A stretch of 64,000 bases of DNA from XN24 sp035514535 (GCA_035514535.1 DATKAZ010000108.1:77679-141678); one strand, 5' to 3'. Positions 1 to 7,960 are shown, counted from the stretch's first letter. The notes: a model not told the origin generated them from the letters alone. Program-made: numbers and translations.

Positions 1-1
1 C

Positions 2-691
2 TCCGACGTGACTCTCAACCGCTTCTTCGCCTTGCACGTGGTCGCGTTGCCGCTCGTGCTGCTCGGCCTCGTCGTCGCGCACATCCTCGCGCTGCACGAG
101 GTGGGCTCCAACAATCCCGACGGCGTCGAGATCAAGAAGCACAAGGGGCCGGACGGTAAGCCGCTCGACGGCGTGCCGTTTCATCCCTACCACACGGTCA
201 AGGACCTGCCTGCCTGGGTCATGTTCTCGCTGGTGTTCGCGGCGATCGTGTTCTTCGCGCCGGAGATGGGCGGCTATTTCCTCGAGCACGCCAACTTCGA
301 ACCGGCCGACCCGCTGAAGACGCCGGACCACATCGCCCCGGTGTGGTACTTCACGCCGTTCTACGCGATCCTGCGCGCGATCCCGAACAAGCTGGGCGGG
401 GTGCTGGCGATGGGCGCGGCGATGTTCGTGCTGTTCCTGCTGCCATGGCTGGATCGCAGCCCGGTGCGCTCCATCCGCTACAAGGGGCCGATTTTCAAGG
501 TCGCGCTGACGCTGTTCGTGATCAGCTTCATCATGCTCGGCTGGCTCGGACTGCAGCCCGCGACCGGCGTTTACACGGTGCTCGCCCGCGTGTTCATGGT
601 CATCTACTTCGCGTTCTTCCTGCTGATGCCGGTCTATTCGAAGATCGACACGACGAAAACGCCCCCCGACAGGATCACCTACCATGGATAG
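2..691 (+). CDS. petB: cytochrome b of the bc1 complex (C-terminal half, cut by window start)
   Basis: Membrane subunit of ubiquinol:cytochrome c oxidoreductase, which carries the b hemes and the quinol sites. The window opens inside the gene and 229 residues remain. The first visible helix has the two heme-ligand histidines of the fourth cytochrome b helix (FFALH and VVAH), followed by the family signature HEVGSNNPDG. The Qo-site motif appears as PVWY, where mitochondrial proteins have PEWY, within IAPVWYFTPFYAILRAIPNK. Several hydrophobic helices follow. The stop overlaps the petC start by 8 nt (ATGGATAG), so the two are translationally coupled. Identity is certain; only the N-terminal half is missing. 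Confidence 0.96.
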   Translation, partial: SDVTLNRFFALHVVALPLVLLGLVVAHILALHEVGSNNPDGVEIKKHKGPDGKPLDGVPFHPYHTVKDLPAWVMFSLVFAAIVFFAPEMGGYFLEHANFEPADPLKTPDHIAPVWYFTPFYAILRAIPNKLGGVLAMGAAMFVLFLLPWLDRSPVRSIRYKGPIFKVALTLFVISFIMLGWLGLQPATGVYTVLARVFMVIYFAFFLLMPVYSKIDTTKTPPDRITYHG

Positions 692-1439
692 GCGACTGCC
701 GCGACTGATGCTCGCCGCGCTGCTGCTCGCGGCGCCCGGTTTCGCCGCCGCCGCAGACCCGGCGGTGCCGCTGCAGCGCGCCGAGGTGGACGTGCGCGAC
801 CAGGCATCGCTGCAACGCGGTGCCGGGCTGTACATGAACAATTGCGTCGGCTGCCACTCGCTGAAATACGTGCGCCACAACACCCTCGCCGAGGGCCTCG
901 GGCTCAGCGAGCAGCAGGTGGCCGAAAACCTGCAATTCACCGGCGACCGCCCCCACGACCCGATCAGGATCGCGATGCCGGGCGCGGCTGCGGAAGAGTG
1001 GTTCGGGCTCGCGCCGCCGGACCTGTCGCTGACCGCCCGTTCGCGCGGCACCGACTGGATCTACACCTTCCTGAAGTCGTTCTACGCCGACCCGGAATCG
1101 CGCACCACCGGCGCCAACAACAAGGTCCTCGAGGGTACGGCGATGCCGCACGTGCTGTGGGAGCTGCAGGGCATCCAGGCCGCCGTCTATCGCACGGAGC
1201 AGGCTGCCGACGGCTCGGACAGGCAGGTGTTCGACCGCTTCGAGCTGGCTACGCCGGGCCGGATGTCTCCCGCCGAGTTCGACCAGGCGGCGCGCGACAT
1301 CACCGCGTTCTTGTCATGGGCGGCCGAGCCCATGCAGCTCGAGCGGCAGCAACTCGGTTTCAAGGTGCTGCTGTTCCTGCTGATACTGTTCCTGCTCTCG
1401 TACCTGTACTACAAGGAATGGTGGAAGGACGTGAAATGA
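684..1439 (+). CDS. petC: cytochrome c1 of the bc1 complex
   Basis: Membrane-anchored c-type cytochrome that passes electrons from the Rieske centre to soluble cytochrome c. The 251-residue product has a Sec signal peptide (MDRRLPRLMLAALLLAAPGF..., cleavage near AAA-DP), the covalent heme motif CVGCH near residue 56, a cytochrome c1-type body with a methionine in GTAMPHVLW as a candidate axial ligand, and a single C-terminal helix (KVLLFLLILFLLSYLYY) with lysines on the cytoplasmic side. It overlaps petB upstream, and its TGA overlaps the ATG of sspA, so petBC and sspAB probably share a transcript, an arrangement common in beta- and gammaproteobacteria. Confidence 0.96.
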   Translation: MDRRLPRLMLAALLLAAPGFAAAADPAVPLQRAEVDVRDQASLQRGAGLYMNNCVGCHSLKYVRHNTLAEGLGLSEQQVAENLQFTGDRPHDPIRIAMPGAAAEEWFGLAPPDLSLTARSRGTDWIYTFLKSFYADPESRTTGANNKVLEGTAMPHVLWELQGIQAAVYRTEQAADGSDRQVFDRFELATPGRMSPAEFDQAARDITAFLSWAAEPMQLERQQLGFKVLLFLLILFLLSYLYYKEWWKDVK

Positions 1440-2035
1440 CTCTCTTTTCCAACCCGACCTGCCCCCACAGCCATCGCGTTCGCATCGTGCTGGCGGAGAA
1501 GGGCATCAGCCTCGATGTCGTGGACGTGGAGACGACGAGCCTGCCCGAGGACCTGCTCGACCTGAACCCCTACAACAGCGTGCCGACGCTGGTGGACCGC
1601 GACCTGGTCCTGTACGACTCCCGCGTCATCGCCGAGTACCTCGACGAGCGATTTCCGCACCCGCCGCTGATGCCGGTGGACCCGGTCAGCCGCGCGCGCT
1701 TCCGGCTCGCGCTGTATCACATCGAGCGTGACTGGTATTCGCTGGTCGACGACCTCGAGCGCGGCGACAAGCGCACCGCCAATCGCGCCCGCAAAAACCT
1801 GCGCGAGAGCATGTTGTCGAGTGCCGAGCTGTTCGGCCTCAAGCAGTTCTTCATGAGCGACGAGTTCTCGCTGGTGGACTGCAGCATCGCACCGATCCTG
1901 TGGCGCCTGCCGCGCTGGGAGGTCGACCTCCCGCCCAGCCACGGGCGCAACATCATCAAGTATGCCGAGACACTGTTCAGCCGCCTGTCGTTTCGCGCCA
2001 GCCTGAGCGAGCTCGAGCAAGAGATGCGCCCCTGA
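1436..2035 (+). CDS. sspA: stringent starvation protein A (GST-fold RNA polymerase-associated protein)
   Basis: 199 residues with an N-terminal thioredoxin-like domain (LFSNPTCPHSHRVRIVLAEK, then the cis-Pro segment NSVPTLVDRDLVLYDSRVI) and an all-helical glutathione-S-transferase C-terminal domain. In the family SspA binds RNA polymerase and helps cells through starvation and acid stress; it lacks glutathione chemistry. The ATG was chosen because it forms an ATGA overlap with the petC stop and gives the usual SspA N-terminus. The sequence stays open in the same frame upstream, but that part is the petC region read out of frame. Followed at once by sspB. Confidence 0.94.
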   Translation: MTLFSNPTCPHSHRVRIVLAEKGISLDVVDVETTSLPEDLLDLNPYNSVPTLVDRDLVLYDSRVIAEYLDERFPHPPLMPVDPVSRARFRLALYHIERDWYSLVDDLERGDKRTANRARKNLRESMLSSAELFGLKQFFMSDEFSLVDCSIAPILWRLPRWEVDLPPSHGRNIIKYAETLFSRLSFRASLSELEQEMRP

Positions 2036-2445
2036 CCAGCGAGGACCAGACGCGCAGGCCGCGGCGGCCCTACCTGCTCAGGGCGATGGTCGAGTGGATC
2101 GCGGACAATGGCGAGACGCCCCACATCGTGGTCGACGCATCGCAGGAAGGCGTCCAGGTGCCGGCGCAGTACGTCCGCGAGGGCAAGGTGGTGCTGAACA
2201 TCTGCGCCTCGGCCACCCAGGGACTCAGCCTCGGCAATGAAGCGATCGAGTTCAGCGCGCGTTTCGGCGGTGTGCCGTTCCCGATCCGCATCCCGCTGCG
2301 CGCCGTGCTCGGCATCTACGCGCGCGAGTCCGGCGAGGGCATGATCTTCACCGACACGGAGGGCGACCCGCCGCCCGGCAACGACGGTGGCGGCGACGAC
2401 GACGGCCCGAAGAAAGGCCCCCCCAAGCTCAGCGTCGTCAAGTAG
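2032..2445 (+). CDS. sspB: stringent starvation protein B (ClpXP specificity adaptor)
   Basis: Adaptor that binds ssrA-tagged peptides and delivers them to ClpXP. The body runs from RPYLLRAMVEWIADNGETPH through IRIPLRAVLGIYARESGEGM. An acidic, glycine-rich linker (DGGGDDDG) leads to a C-terminal tail PKLSVVK that matches the ClpX-docking tail of known SspB proteins. Start choice is unusual: the conserved PYLLRA block lies upstream of the only internal ATG (2086), and the sole plausible initiator before it is a CTG at 2032 overlapping the sspA TGA, with a purine-rich AAGAGA upstream. If the ATG were used, the protein would lose its first conserved segment. Product certain, start uncertain. Confidence 0.88.
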   Translation: MTSEDQTRRPRRPYLLRAMVEWIADNGETPHIVVDASQEGVQVPAQYVREGKVVLNICASATQGLSLGNEAIEFSARFGGVPFPIRIPLRAVLGIYARESGEGMIFTDTEGDPPPGNDGGGDDDGPKKGPPKLSVVK

Positions 2446-2449
2446 CTCC

Positions 2450-2490
2450 GGGGACACTGCTCGGGGACACTGCTTTCAAGCTGTGTCCCC
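2450..2490. repeat. GGGGACACT-family palindrome, copy 1
   Basis: A half element (GGGGACACTGCTC, 2450-2462) is followed directly by a hairpin (GGGGACACTGCTT then a short loop and GTGTCCCC, 2463-2490). It begins 4 nt after the sspB stop codon. The inner arm is imperfect here, unlike in the copies near rnpB and clpB. Confidence 0.8.
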
Positions 2491-2650
2491 ATATTCGCCA
2501 GGGGACCGCGGGACCGAACCGTCACATGCTCACCGCGCTTGGAATTCTTATGCCGCGCGGCGAGCATGTGACGTTCCGCTCCCGCTGCGCCTTCGTTTGC
2601 GCTGGCGCATTCCGGCGCCGCCACATTCGACACGGCAGTGGCGGGGGGAC

Positions 2651-2706
2651 GGCACAGGCCCGCTGAGCGAAGTTGTCAAGTTTCCTGAGCGAAGCGGGCC
2701 TGTGCC
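2651..2706. repeat. stem-loop repeat with GGCACAGGCCCGCT arms
   Basis: Two perfect 14-bp arms enclose a 28-nt loop that contains GAGCGAA near both ends. The design (arms reading ACAGGCC, loop with GAGCGA and an AGTT..AAGTTT centre) parallels the GGGCCGTTACAGGCC elements at 26.7, 27.4 and 28.0 kb, so it is probably a diverged relative. It has no coding content. Confidence 0.65.
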
Positions 2707-2771
2707 GGCGCGCCGCCACGGTCGACCGGATCTCTTCCCCCGGCCCGCTCGCGACACGACGCAAGCCGCCG

Positions 2772-4142
2772 CTAGAACAGCTTGCCCGGGTTGAGAATGC
2801 CGTCGGGGTCGAACACGGCCTTCAGGCGCCGCATGAGCGCCAGCGCCTCCGGCCCGATCTCGAGGCCGACAAAGTCGCGCTTGCTGCGCCCGATGCCGTG
2901 CTCGCCCGACAGCGTGCCCTGCAGCGCGAGGACGAGCCGGAACACGTCGCCGACGCAGGCGCGCATGCGCTCCAGGTCGGCCTCCTCTCCGAGCACGTTG
3001 ACATGCAGGTTGCCGTTGCCGGCATGACCGAAGCTGACGATCTTCACGCGATGCTGCGCGGCGAGCTGTACCAGCCCGTCGCTCAGCTCAGGGATGCGCG
3101 ACACCGGCACGACCACGTCCTCGTTGATCTTTTTCGGCGCGAGGCTGCGCAGCGCGGGCGACAGCGCCTTGCGCGCGGCCCACAGTGCCGCGGCCTCGGT
3201 GTCGTCCGCCGCCGCGCGCCATTCCAGCAGCCCTTGGCCGGCGGCGGCGCGCTCCAGCGCGCGCACTGCGGCGGGAAGCTGCTCCGCGAGCCCGTCGGCC
3301 TCGATCATCAGCAACGCGCCTGCGGCGCGCGGCAGGTCCGCGCCGGGATCGCGCGCCCGCAGCAGGTCGAGCGCGGCCCCGTCGAGAAATTCCAGCACCC
3401 TGGGCACCACCGGCTGCGCCATGATCCGGCTCACGGCGGCGGCGGCCGCGTGCATGTCGGCGTAGGCCGCGCGCAGCGTCGCGACCTGCTCCGGCAGCGG
3501 CGTCAGCTTGAGCGTCGCCTCGGTGATGATCGCGAGCGTGCCCTCGGAGCCGATCAGAAGGCGCGTGAGATCGAGCCCGACCACGCCCTTGGTCGTATAA
3601 CAGCCGCAGCGGATGATCTGCCCCTCGCCGGTGACGACCTCGAGGCCGAGGGTGTTCTCGCGCGGCGTGCCGTACTTGAGCGCACGCGGCCCGGCCGCGT
3701 TGCAGGCGAGATTGCCGCCGACGGTGCAGTACTCGGCGGAACCCGGATCCGGCGGCCAGAAAAATCCCGCGGCGCCGGCCGCGGCCTGCAGCGCGCCGTT
3801 GGTCGCGCCGGGCTGGACGACAGCGACGCGGTTGGCCGCGTCGACCTTGAGAACCTCGGCCATGCGCTCCGTGGACATCGCGATGCCGCCCTCGTCGGGG
3901 ATCGCCGCGCCCGTCGTGCCGGTGCCGCGGCCGCGCACCGTGAGGGGCAGGCGGAAGCGCCGGCAGACCTCCACGACGCGCTGCACGGCCGCCGTGTCGG
4001 CCGGCAGCACGACCGCGCCGGGCAGCGACTGGGCGCGGCTGTTGTCATAGCCGTAAGTCCAGCGATCGGCGGGATCGGTCAGCACCCCGTCCGCACCGGC
4101 GGCGGCGCGGAGCGCTTGGGCGATGTCGCGGCTCAGGTCCAT
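2772..4142 (-). CDS. FAD-linked oxidase of the GlcD / D-lactate dehydrogenase type
   Basis: 456-residue flavoprotein of the vanillyl-alcohol oxidase superfamily, expected to oxidise a D-2-hydroxy acid (D-lactate, glycolate or D-2-hydroxyglutarate) and pass electrons on. The FAD-binding segment includes PLTVRGRGTGTTGAAIPDEG and the later GSAEYCTVGGNLACNAAG. The C-terminal FAD-linked oxidase domain carries FGHAGNGNLHVNVLGE with a likely metal/substrate histidine pair, then TLSGEHGIGRSKRDF and the closing FDPDGILNPGKLF. I start it at the ATG giving MDLSRDIAQ; a longer reading would run into yraN, which ends 16 nt upstream. It probably follows lpoA-yraN in a leftward operon. The exact substrate cannot be read from sequence. 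Confidence 0.88.
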   Translation of the reverse strand: MDLSRDIAQALRAAAGADGVLTDPADRWTYGYDNSRAQSLPGAVVLPADTAAVQRVVEVCRRFRLPLTVRGRGTGTTGAAIPDEGGIAMSTERMAEVLKVDAANRVAVVQPGATNGALQAAAGAAGFFWPPDPGSAEYCTVGGNLACNAAGPRALKYGTPRENTLGLEVVTGEGQIIRCGCYTTKGVVGLDLTRLLIGSEGTLAIITEATLKLTPLPEQVATLRAAYADMHAAAAAVSRIMAQPVVPRVLEFLDGAALDLLRARDPGADLPRAAGALLMIEADGLAEQLPAAVRALERAAAGQGLLEWRAAADDTEAAALWAARKALSPALRSLAPKKINEDVVVPVSRIPELSDGLVQLAAQHRVKIVSFGHAGNGNLHVNVLGEEADLERMRACVGDVFRLVLALQGTLSGEHGIGRSKRDFVGLEIGPEALALMRRLKAVFDPDGILNPGKLF

Positions 4143-4158
4143 GGCAGCGCCTGTGCCG

Positions 4159-4521
4159 TCACGACGCGGCATCGAAGGCCGCGCGGATCCAGTGCGGCGA
4201 ATCTTCGGCACCGGGTCCGGAGATGGCGACCACGTCGAAGCGGGCCGGCAGGCGCGCCGCGCGCGGATGGGTCATCAGGAAGTGGCGCGCCGCCGCGGTC
4301 AGGCGCCGCTGCTTGTCGCGCCCGATGCTGGCCGCGGCCCCGCCCCAGGCATCGCTCGCCCGGGCGCGCACCTCGACGAACACGAGGCTGCCCCCGTCGC
4401 GCATGACGAGGTCGATCTCGCCGCGGCGGCAGCGATAGTTCTTCTTCACCAGCGCGCAGCCCATCGACTCGAGGAAGCGCAGCGCCTCGTCCTCGGCGTC
4501 ACGGCCGCGCGCCTGGTTCAT
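4159..4521 (-). CDS. yraN: YraN / UPF0102 family nuclease-like protein
   Basis: 120-residue protein with the PD-(D/E)XK-like core seen in Holliday-junction-resolvase-like proteins: RGRDAEDEAL near the N-terminus, then YRCRRGEIDLVMRDGGSLVFVEVRAR, holding the candidate catalytic Glu-Asp...Glu. In many proteobacteria it lies beside lpoA and rsmI; its biochemical role is still unsettled. The ATG overlaps the lpoA stop (ATGA), which fixes the start at MNQARGRD and gives coupled translation with lpoA. It ends 16 nt before the FAD-linked oxidase. Confidence 0.92.
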   Translation of the reverse strand: MNQARGRDAEDEALRFLESMGCALVKKNYRCRRGEIDLVMRDGGSLVFVEVRARASDAWGGAAASIGRDKQRRLTAAARHFLMTHPRAARLPARFDVVAISGPGAEDSPHWIRAAFDAAS

Positions 4522-6410
4522 GAGCCCGGGCGTTCGGGCGCTTCGACCAGCGGCAGCTCCGGCGGGGCGTGCTGCACGCGACCGTCCCTGAATCGTCCCC
4601 ACTCCAGTTCGCGATGCACCCTGCCGTCGCTGCCGACACGCAATACGCCGGTCAGGCCGTCGACGCCCGCGTCCAGCGCACCGCTGCGGTTGTGCAACAG
4701 GGGCACGAGGCGATAGGCGTCCGCCCCGAAGGCGTACAGCCGGCCGTTGCGGTCCAGCGCATTGCGTCCGAAGGCCCGGAACTGCGCCATGAACTCCATG
4801 TCGCCGGCGCCGACCCGCCAGGGCATGTCGCTGAACATCACGCCGTCCAGGTCCGCCTGGTTTGCGCCGGTGGGGTCATAGATGAGCGAGGTCGAGTAGA
4901 CCGGCAATTGGCTCGCGTAGTGAAAGCGCAGCTGCGGCCGGATCAGCCGGCCTTCCGAGGGACGCGCCGCGAGGAACAGGAAATCCGCGTCCTGCCGCCG
5001 GCGCGGCACGTACTCGAGCCGCCGGCCGAGGGCCGCCTGGATCCTCTGGTAGCGCGCGCGGCTCTCGTCGATCAGCAACAGCCCGGTGATCTCGAACGAG
5101 AAGTCCTGCTCGCGCGGGTCGAAGAGCTGCTGCCCGAGGACCTCGCCGCCCTCTGCCCGGAACGCGTCGACAAAGCTGCGCGCCAGCCTGCGCCCCTGGT
5201 CGGTGTCGGTCGCCAGCACGAGCGCGCGCCGGTGGCCGTCCTGCAAGGCGCGCAGTGCGGCGGCCACGGCTTCCTCCTCCGGGGCGAGGGCAAACTGGAA
5301 CATGTATGCCGGCAGGACCACGCCTTCCTCCGCCCAGTTGAGCGCGAGGGTCGGCACCGGCGGCAACTCGGCCCCGGGGAGCTCGGCGAGTTCCTCCTTG
5401 AGCAGCGGGCCGATGATGAAGTCCGCCCCGTTGCGCGCAGCGAGTTCGTAGGCCGCGAGCGGGCCCAGCGTCGTCGTGTCGTAAACGCGCAGCGCCGGGC
5501 GCTCGCCCTCGTCGCCCTGGGCCAGGTAGCCCGCGATGAAGCCGTCGCGCACGGCGCTCGCGGCGGCGGCCTGGCGGCCGTCCAGCGGCAGCAGCAGGGC
5601 GATGTTGCGCGGGTACTCCGTCATCGCCCGGTATTCGGCCAGCAGCCGCTCGATCAGCTCGCCGCCGGCCGGGTGCTCGGGATGGCGCTCGCGCCAGTCG
5701 AGCAGCCCGGCCCGCAGCCGGAACAGGTTGCCGGCGCTGTCCGCGGCGATGCGCCCGAGTTCCAGCCATGCGGCGACGACCGGGTCGGTCCCCGGCGGCG
5801 TCGCCAGGCTGACGCCCGCGGACGCCGCCTCCTGCAGACGGTTCCAAAGGCGGCGCTGGTTGGCGCCCTGGCGCTCGGGATCGGTCAGCAAGGTCTCCCG
5901 CTGCACGAGCGCCGCGACTCCGATCACCGGCCTGCGGCTGGCGAAGGCCGCGTCCGCCCGTGTCGCCAGGATCGCCTCCGCCACCGGGTCGCCCGGGCCG
6001 GTCGGCAACTCGGCGAGGCGCGCAAGCGCTTCCGCGGCACGGTCGTCGCGCAGCAGCAGGCGCGCCTCGATGACCGCGCCCCGCGCCTCGAGCTCGTCGC
6101 CGGGCTGGGCCGACACGCCGGCGAGGGCGGAGCGCGCTCTCTCCGCCTGGCCCGCGCGCAGCCAGGCCTCTGCCGCCGCCACCAGCGCCGCATCGCGGTT
6201 GGCGCCGCGGGCCGCCTCGGCGGCGCGTTGCCAGGCCTCGGCCGCGGCCGTCCAGTCGCGGGCTTCCTCAAGCTGGCGGGCATCCGCGCTGAGGGCCTCG
6301 AACTCGGCGCCGCCGCGGTCGAACGCGCCCGGGGCGCAGCCCGCGACGAGAATCGCAGCAGCGGCCAGGGCGAACAGGGTTTGCGCGGCGTGTCGCGGAC
6401 GATGCAGCAT
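4518..6410 (-). CDS. lpoA: outer-membrane lipoprotein activator of penicillin-binding protein (LpoA/LppC)
   Basis: 630-residue lipoprotein that reaches from the outer membrane through the murein to activate the synthase PBP1A. The N-terminus has a signal peptide ending in the lipobox LVAGC. The first half is alpha-helical, TPR-like and rich in Ala/Glu/Arg; the second half is the periplasmic-binding-protein-like LppC domain (MTEYPRNIALLLPLDGRQAA... FIIGPLLKEEL... TLALNWAEE... LVLATDTDQGRRLARSF... FDPREQDFSFEITGLLLIDES). It is divergent from rsmI with only 47 bp between them, where a leftward TATAAT (6457-6452) may serve as its -10. It heads a leftward group with yraN. Confidence 0.93.
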   Translation of the reverse strand: MLHRPRHAAQTLFALAAAAILVAGCAPGAFDRGGAEFEALSADARQLEEARDWTAAAEAWQRAAEAARGANRDAALVAAAEAWLRAGQAERARSALAGVSAQPGDELEARGAVIEARLLLRDDRAAEALARLAELPTGPGDPVAEAILATRADAAFASRRPVIGVAALVQRETLLTDPERQGANQRRLWNRLQEAASAGVSLATPPGTDPVVAAWLELGRIAADSAGNLFRLRAGLLDWRERHPEHPAGGELIERLLAEYRAMTEYPRNIALLLPLDGRQAAAASAVRDGFIAGYLAQGDEGERPALRVYDTTTLGPLAAYELAARNGADFIIGPLLKEELAELPGAELPPVPTLALNWAEEGVVLPAYMFQFALAPEEEAVAAALRALQDGHRRALVLATDTDQGRRLARSFVDAFRAEGGEVLGQQLFDPREQDFSFEITGLLLIDESRARYQRIQAALGRRLEYVPRRRQDADFLFLAARPSEGRLIRPQLRFHYASQLPVYSTSLIYDPTGANQADLDGVMFSDMPWRVGAGDMEFMAQFRAFGRNALDRNGRLYAFGADAYRLVPLLHNRSGALDAGVDGLTGVLRVGSDGRVHRELEWGRFRDGRVQHAPPELPLVEAPERPGS

Positions 6411-6457
6411 GCTGTCGAGTTTCCGTTCCAGGCGTCGGCGGGGGAAGGGCGATTATA

Positions 6458-7321
6458 GTGGCAAAGACACCGGGTACGCTGTGGATCGTCGCGACGCCCA
6501 TCGGCAACCTCGAGGACCTGTCGCCGCGCGCGCAGCGCATCCTTGGCGAGGTCGATCTCGTGGCCTGCGAGGACACCCGCCACAGCGGCCGCCTGCTGGC
6601 CGCCTTCGGGCTGAAGGCCAGGCTCGCGTCGCTGCACGAGCACAACGAGGAACGCGAGGTCCCCGGGCTGGTCGCGCGCCTCCAGGCGGGGACGAGCATC
6701 GCGCTCGTGTCCGACGCGGGCACGCCGCTGCTCAGCGATCCGGGCTTCCGGCTGGTGCGGGCCGCCGCCGCCGCCGGGCTGGAGGTCAGCCCGGTGCCCG
6801 GGCCCTCGGCGCTGCTCGCGGCCCTCTCCGTCGCCGGCCTGCCGACGGATCGCTTCAGCTTCGAGGGTTTTCTGCCGGCCCGCGCGGCGGGGCGCAAGGC
6901 GCGCCTGCGGGAGCTCGCCGCGGACGCGCGCACGCTGGTGTTCTTCGAGGCCGGCAATCGTGTCGCCGCGTTGCTCGGCGATGCCGCCGAGGCGCTCGGC
7001 GAGGGGCGTGCGGCGAGCGTCGCGCGCGAACTGACCAAGCTGCACGAGACCGTGTATCGCGGCACGCTCGCGGAACTCGCCGCGCGCCTCGCCGCGGATC
7101 CCGACGCGAGCCGCGGCGAGAGCGTCGTGGTGATCGCCGGATGCGAGTCCGGCAGCGCGCGCGAGGGCGACGAGGCCCTGCTCGCCCGCCTCCTTCCCGC
7201 GCTGCTGGAGGAACTGCCGCCGAGCCGCGCGGTGCGCATCGCCGCGAAGCTCACCGGCGTGCCGCGCCGCCATGCCTACGAACTCGCGCTGCGGCTCGGC
7301 GCGGACGGGGATGGGGAATAA
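6458..7321 (+). CDS. rsmI: 16S rRNA (cytidine-1402-2'-O) methyltransferase
   Basis: 287-residue tetrapyrrole-methylase-fold enzyme that puts the 2'-O-methyl group on C1402 in the 16S rRNA decoding centre, the partner of the RsmH N4-methylation encoded nearby. Family signatures are WIVATPIGNLEDLSPRA, ACEDTRHSG, SDAGTPLLSDPGF and PVPGPSALLAALSVAGL with FSFEGFLP. The start is a GTG. The TAA stop (7319-7321) lies inside a perfect 40-bp palindrome of the GGGGACACT family, so the repeat has landed right at the coding end. Gene order rsmI-rnpB-mraZ is typical of several gammaproteobacteria. Confidence 0.95.
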   Translation: MAKTPGTLWIVATPIGNLEDLSPRAQRILGEVDLVACEDTRHSGRLLAAFGLKARLASLHEHNEEREVPGLVARLQAGTSIALVSDAGTPLLSDPGFRLVRAAAAAGLEVSPVPGPSALLAALSVAGLPTDRFSFEGFLPARAAGRKARLRELAADARTLVFFEAGNRVAALLGDAAEALGEGRAASVARELTKLHETVYRGTLAELAARLAADPDASRGESVVVIAGCESGSAREGDEALLARLLPALLEELPPSRAVRIAAKLTGVPRRHAYELALRLGADGDGE

Positions 7322-7355
7322 GGGGACACTGCTTTAAAGCAGTGTCCCCTTATTC
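7316..7355. repeat. perfect 40-bp palindrome of the GGGGACACT family, copy 2
   Basis: The left half GAATAAGGGGACACTGCTTT is followed directly by its exact reverse complement, with no loop. It overlaps the last residues and the TAA of rsmI, and ends 24 nt before the rnpB -10 hexamer. A decayed half (GAGCAGTATCCCC) follows to about 7368. There is no T-run, so it is not a standard intrinsic terminator. Confidence 0.9.
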
Positions 7356-7379
7356 GAGCAGTATCCCCTCGGCAAAGCG

Positions 7380-7385
7380 TACAAT
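7380..7385 (+). promoter_or_regulatory. -10 element of the rnpB promoter
   Basis: TACAAT lies 7 nt before the predicted 5' end of the RNase P RNA, the right place for a strong sigma70 -10. No good -35 hexamer is found at 16-18 bp; that position is occupied by the decayed half of the palindrome (AGCAGT...). Confidence 0.6.
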
Positions 7386-7392
7386 TGCAGTC

Positions 7393-7770
7393 GCGTGGGA
7401 GTCGGTCGGACAGTCGCTCCGGCTTTGTGCCGGGGAGGAAAGTCCGGGCTCCGCAGGGCAGGGTGCCAGGTAACGCCTGGGCGGCGCGAGCCGACGGAAA
7501 GTGCCACAGAAAACATACCGCCCAAGTGCCGCTTCACGGCGGCGCCGGCAAGGGTGAAAAGGTGCGGTAAGAGCGCACCGCGCGGCCGGTAACGGTTCGC
7601 GGCACGGTAAACCCCACCCGGAGCAAGACCAAATAGGGAAGCATGCGGGTTCGCCCGTGACGCGCGGCCCGCGCGGGCTTCCGGGTAGGTCGCACGAGGC
7701 GCGTGGCGACGCGCGTCCCAGATGAATGACTGTCCCCGACAGAACCCGGCTTACAGGCCGGCTCCCACGC
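7393..7770 (+). ncRNA. rnpB: RNase P RNA, bacterial class A
   Basis: Catalytic RNA of ribonuclease P, which trims tRNA 5' ends. The P1 helix is formed by GCGTGGGAGTCGG at the 5' end and CCGGCTCCCACGC at the 3' end. Conserved stretches are GAGGAAAGTCCGGGCTCC, the core CAGAAAACATACCGCC, GCAAGGGTGAAAAGGTGCGG, GGTAAACCCC with GAGCAAGACCAAATAGGG, and the closing GACAGAACCCGGCTTACAGGCC. The length of about 378 nt fits type A. It stands between rsmI and mraZ and is bracketed by two perfect palindromes of the GGGGACACT family. Confidence 0.96.
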
Positions 7771-7784
7771 ACTTCATTCCGACG

Positions 7785-7828
7785 GATGGGGACACTCCGG
7801 AAAAGGCCTTTTCCGGAGTGTCCCCATC
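7785..7828. repeat. perfect 44-bp palindrome of the GGGGACACT family, copy 3
   Basis: Starts 15 nt after the 3' end of rnpB. The outer arm is GATGGGGACACT and the inner arm CCGGAAAAGG, and both are exactly complemented to the right with no loop. ATCTTTGAT follows, so as RNA it could end or protect the rnpB transcript, although the T-run is short. Confidence 0.92.
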
Positions 7829-7960
7829 TTTGATCTAATGCACTGACATAAGAATGTCATATAACTGACTGATTTTCCGCCAGTCGACTCGGCCCGGGAT
7901 GCACTTTCAGAATCACGCCTAAGTATCGGTACCTAAAAGAAAATTTTTTGTCGAAAGCGG

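Larger units (their letters stand above)
2446..2771. other. gene-free stretch with two kinds of inverted repeat
   Basis: 326 bp between convergent sspB and the FAD-linked oxidase gene. No convincing coding sequence. It holds a GGGGACACT-type palindrome just after the sspB stop (2450-2490) and a stem-loop with 14-bp arms at about 2651-2706 (arm GGCACAGGCCCGCT and its complement, loop containing two GAGCGAA motifs). That loop resembles in layout the 62-bp elements near 26.7 and 28.0 kb. Either hairpin could end transcription from one side, but neither is followed by a clear T-run. Confidence 0.7.

Noticed and set aside
2673..4406. 577-codon open frame on the plus strand opposite the FAD-linked oxidase
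   Set aside because: It mirrors the real minus-strand genes, is dominated by Arg/Ala/Gly and shows no family motif; such frames arise from high third-position GC.
4569..6458. 629-codon plus-strand frame opposite lpoA
   Set aside because: Antisense shadow of lpoA, which has a lipobox and a full LppC domain.
7316..7355. Reading the rsmI palindrome as an ordinary rho-independent terminator
   Set aside because: No loop and no T-run; the same motif recurs in several other contexts, so a repeat element explains it better.
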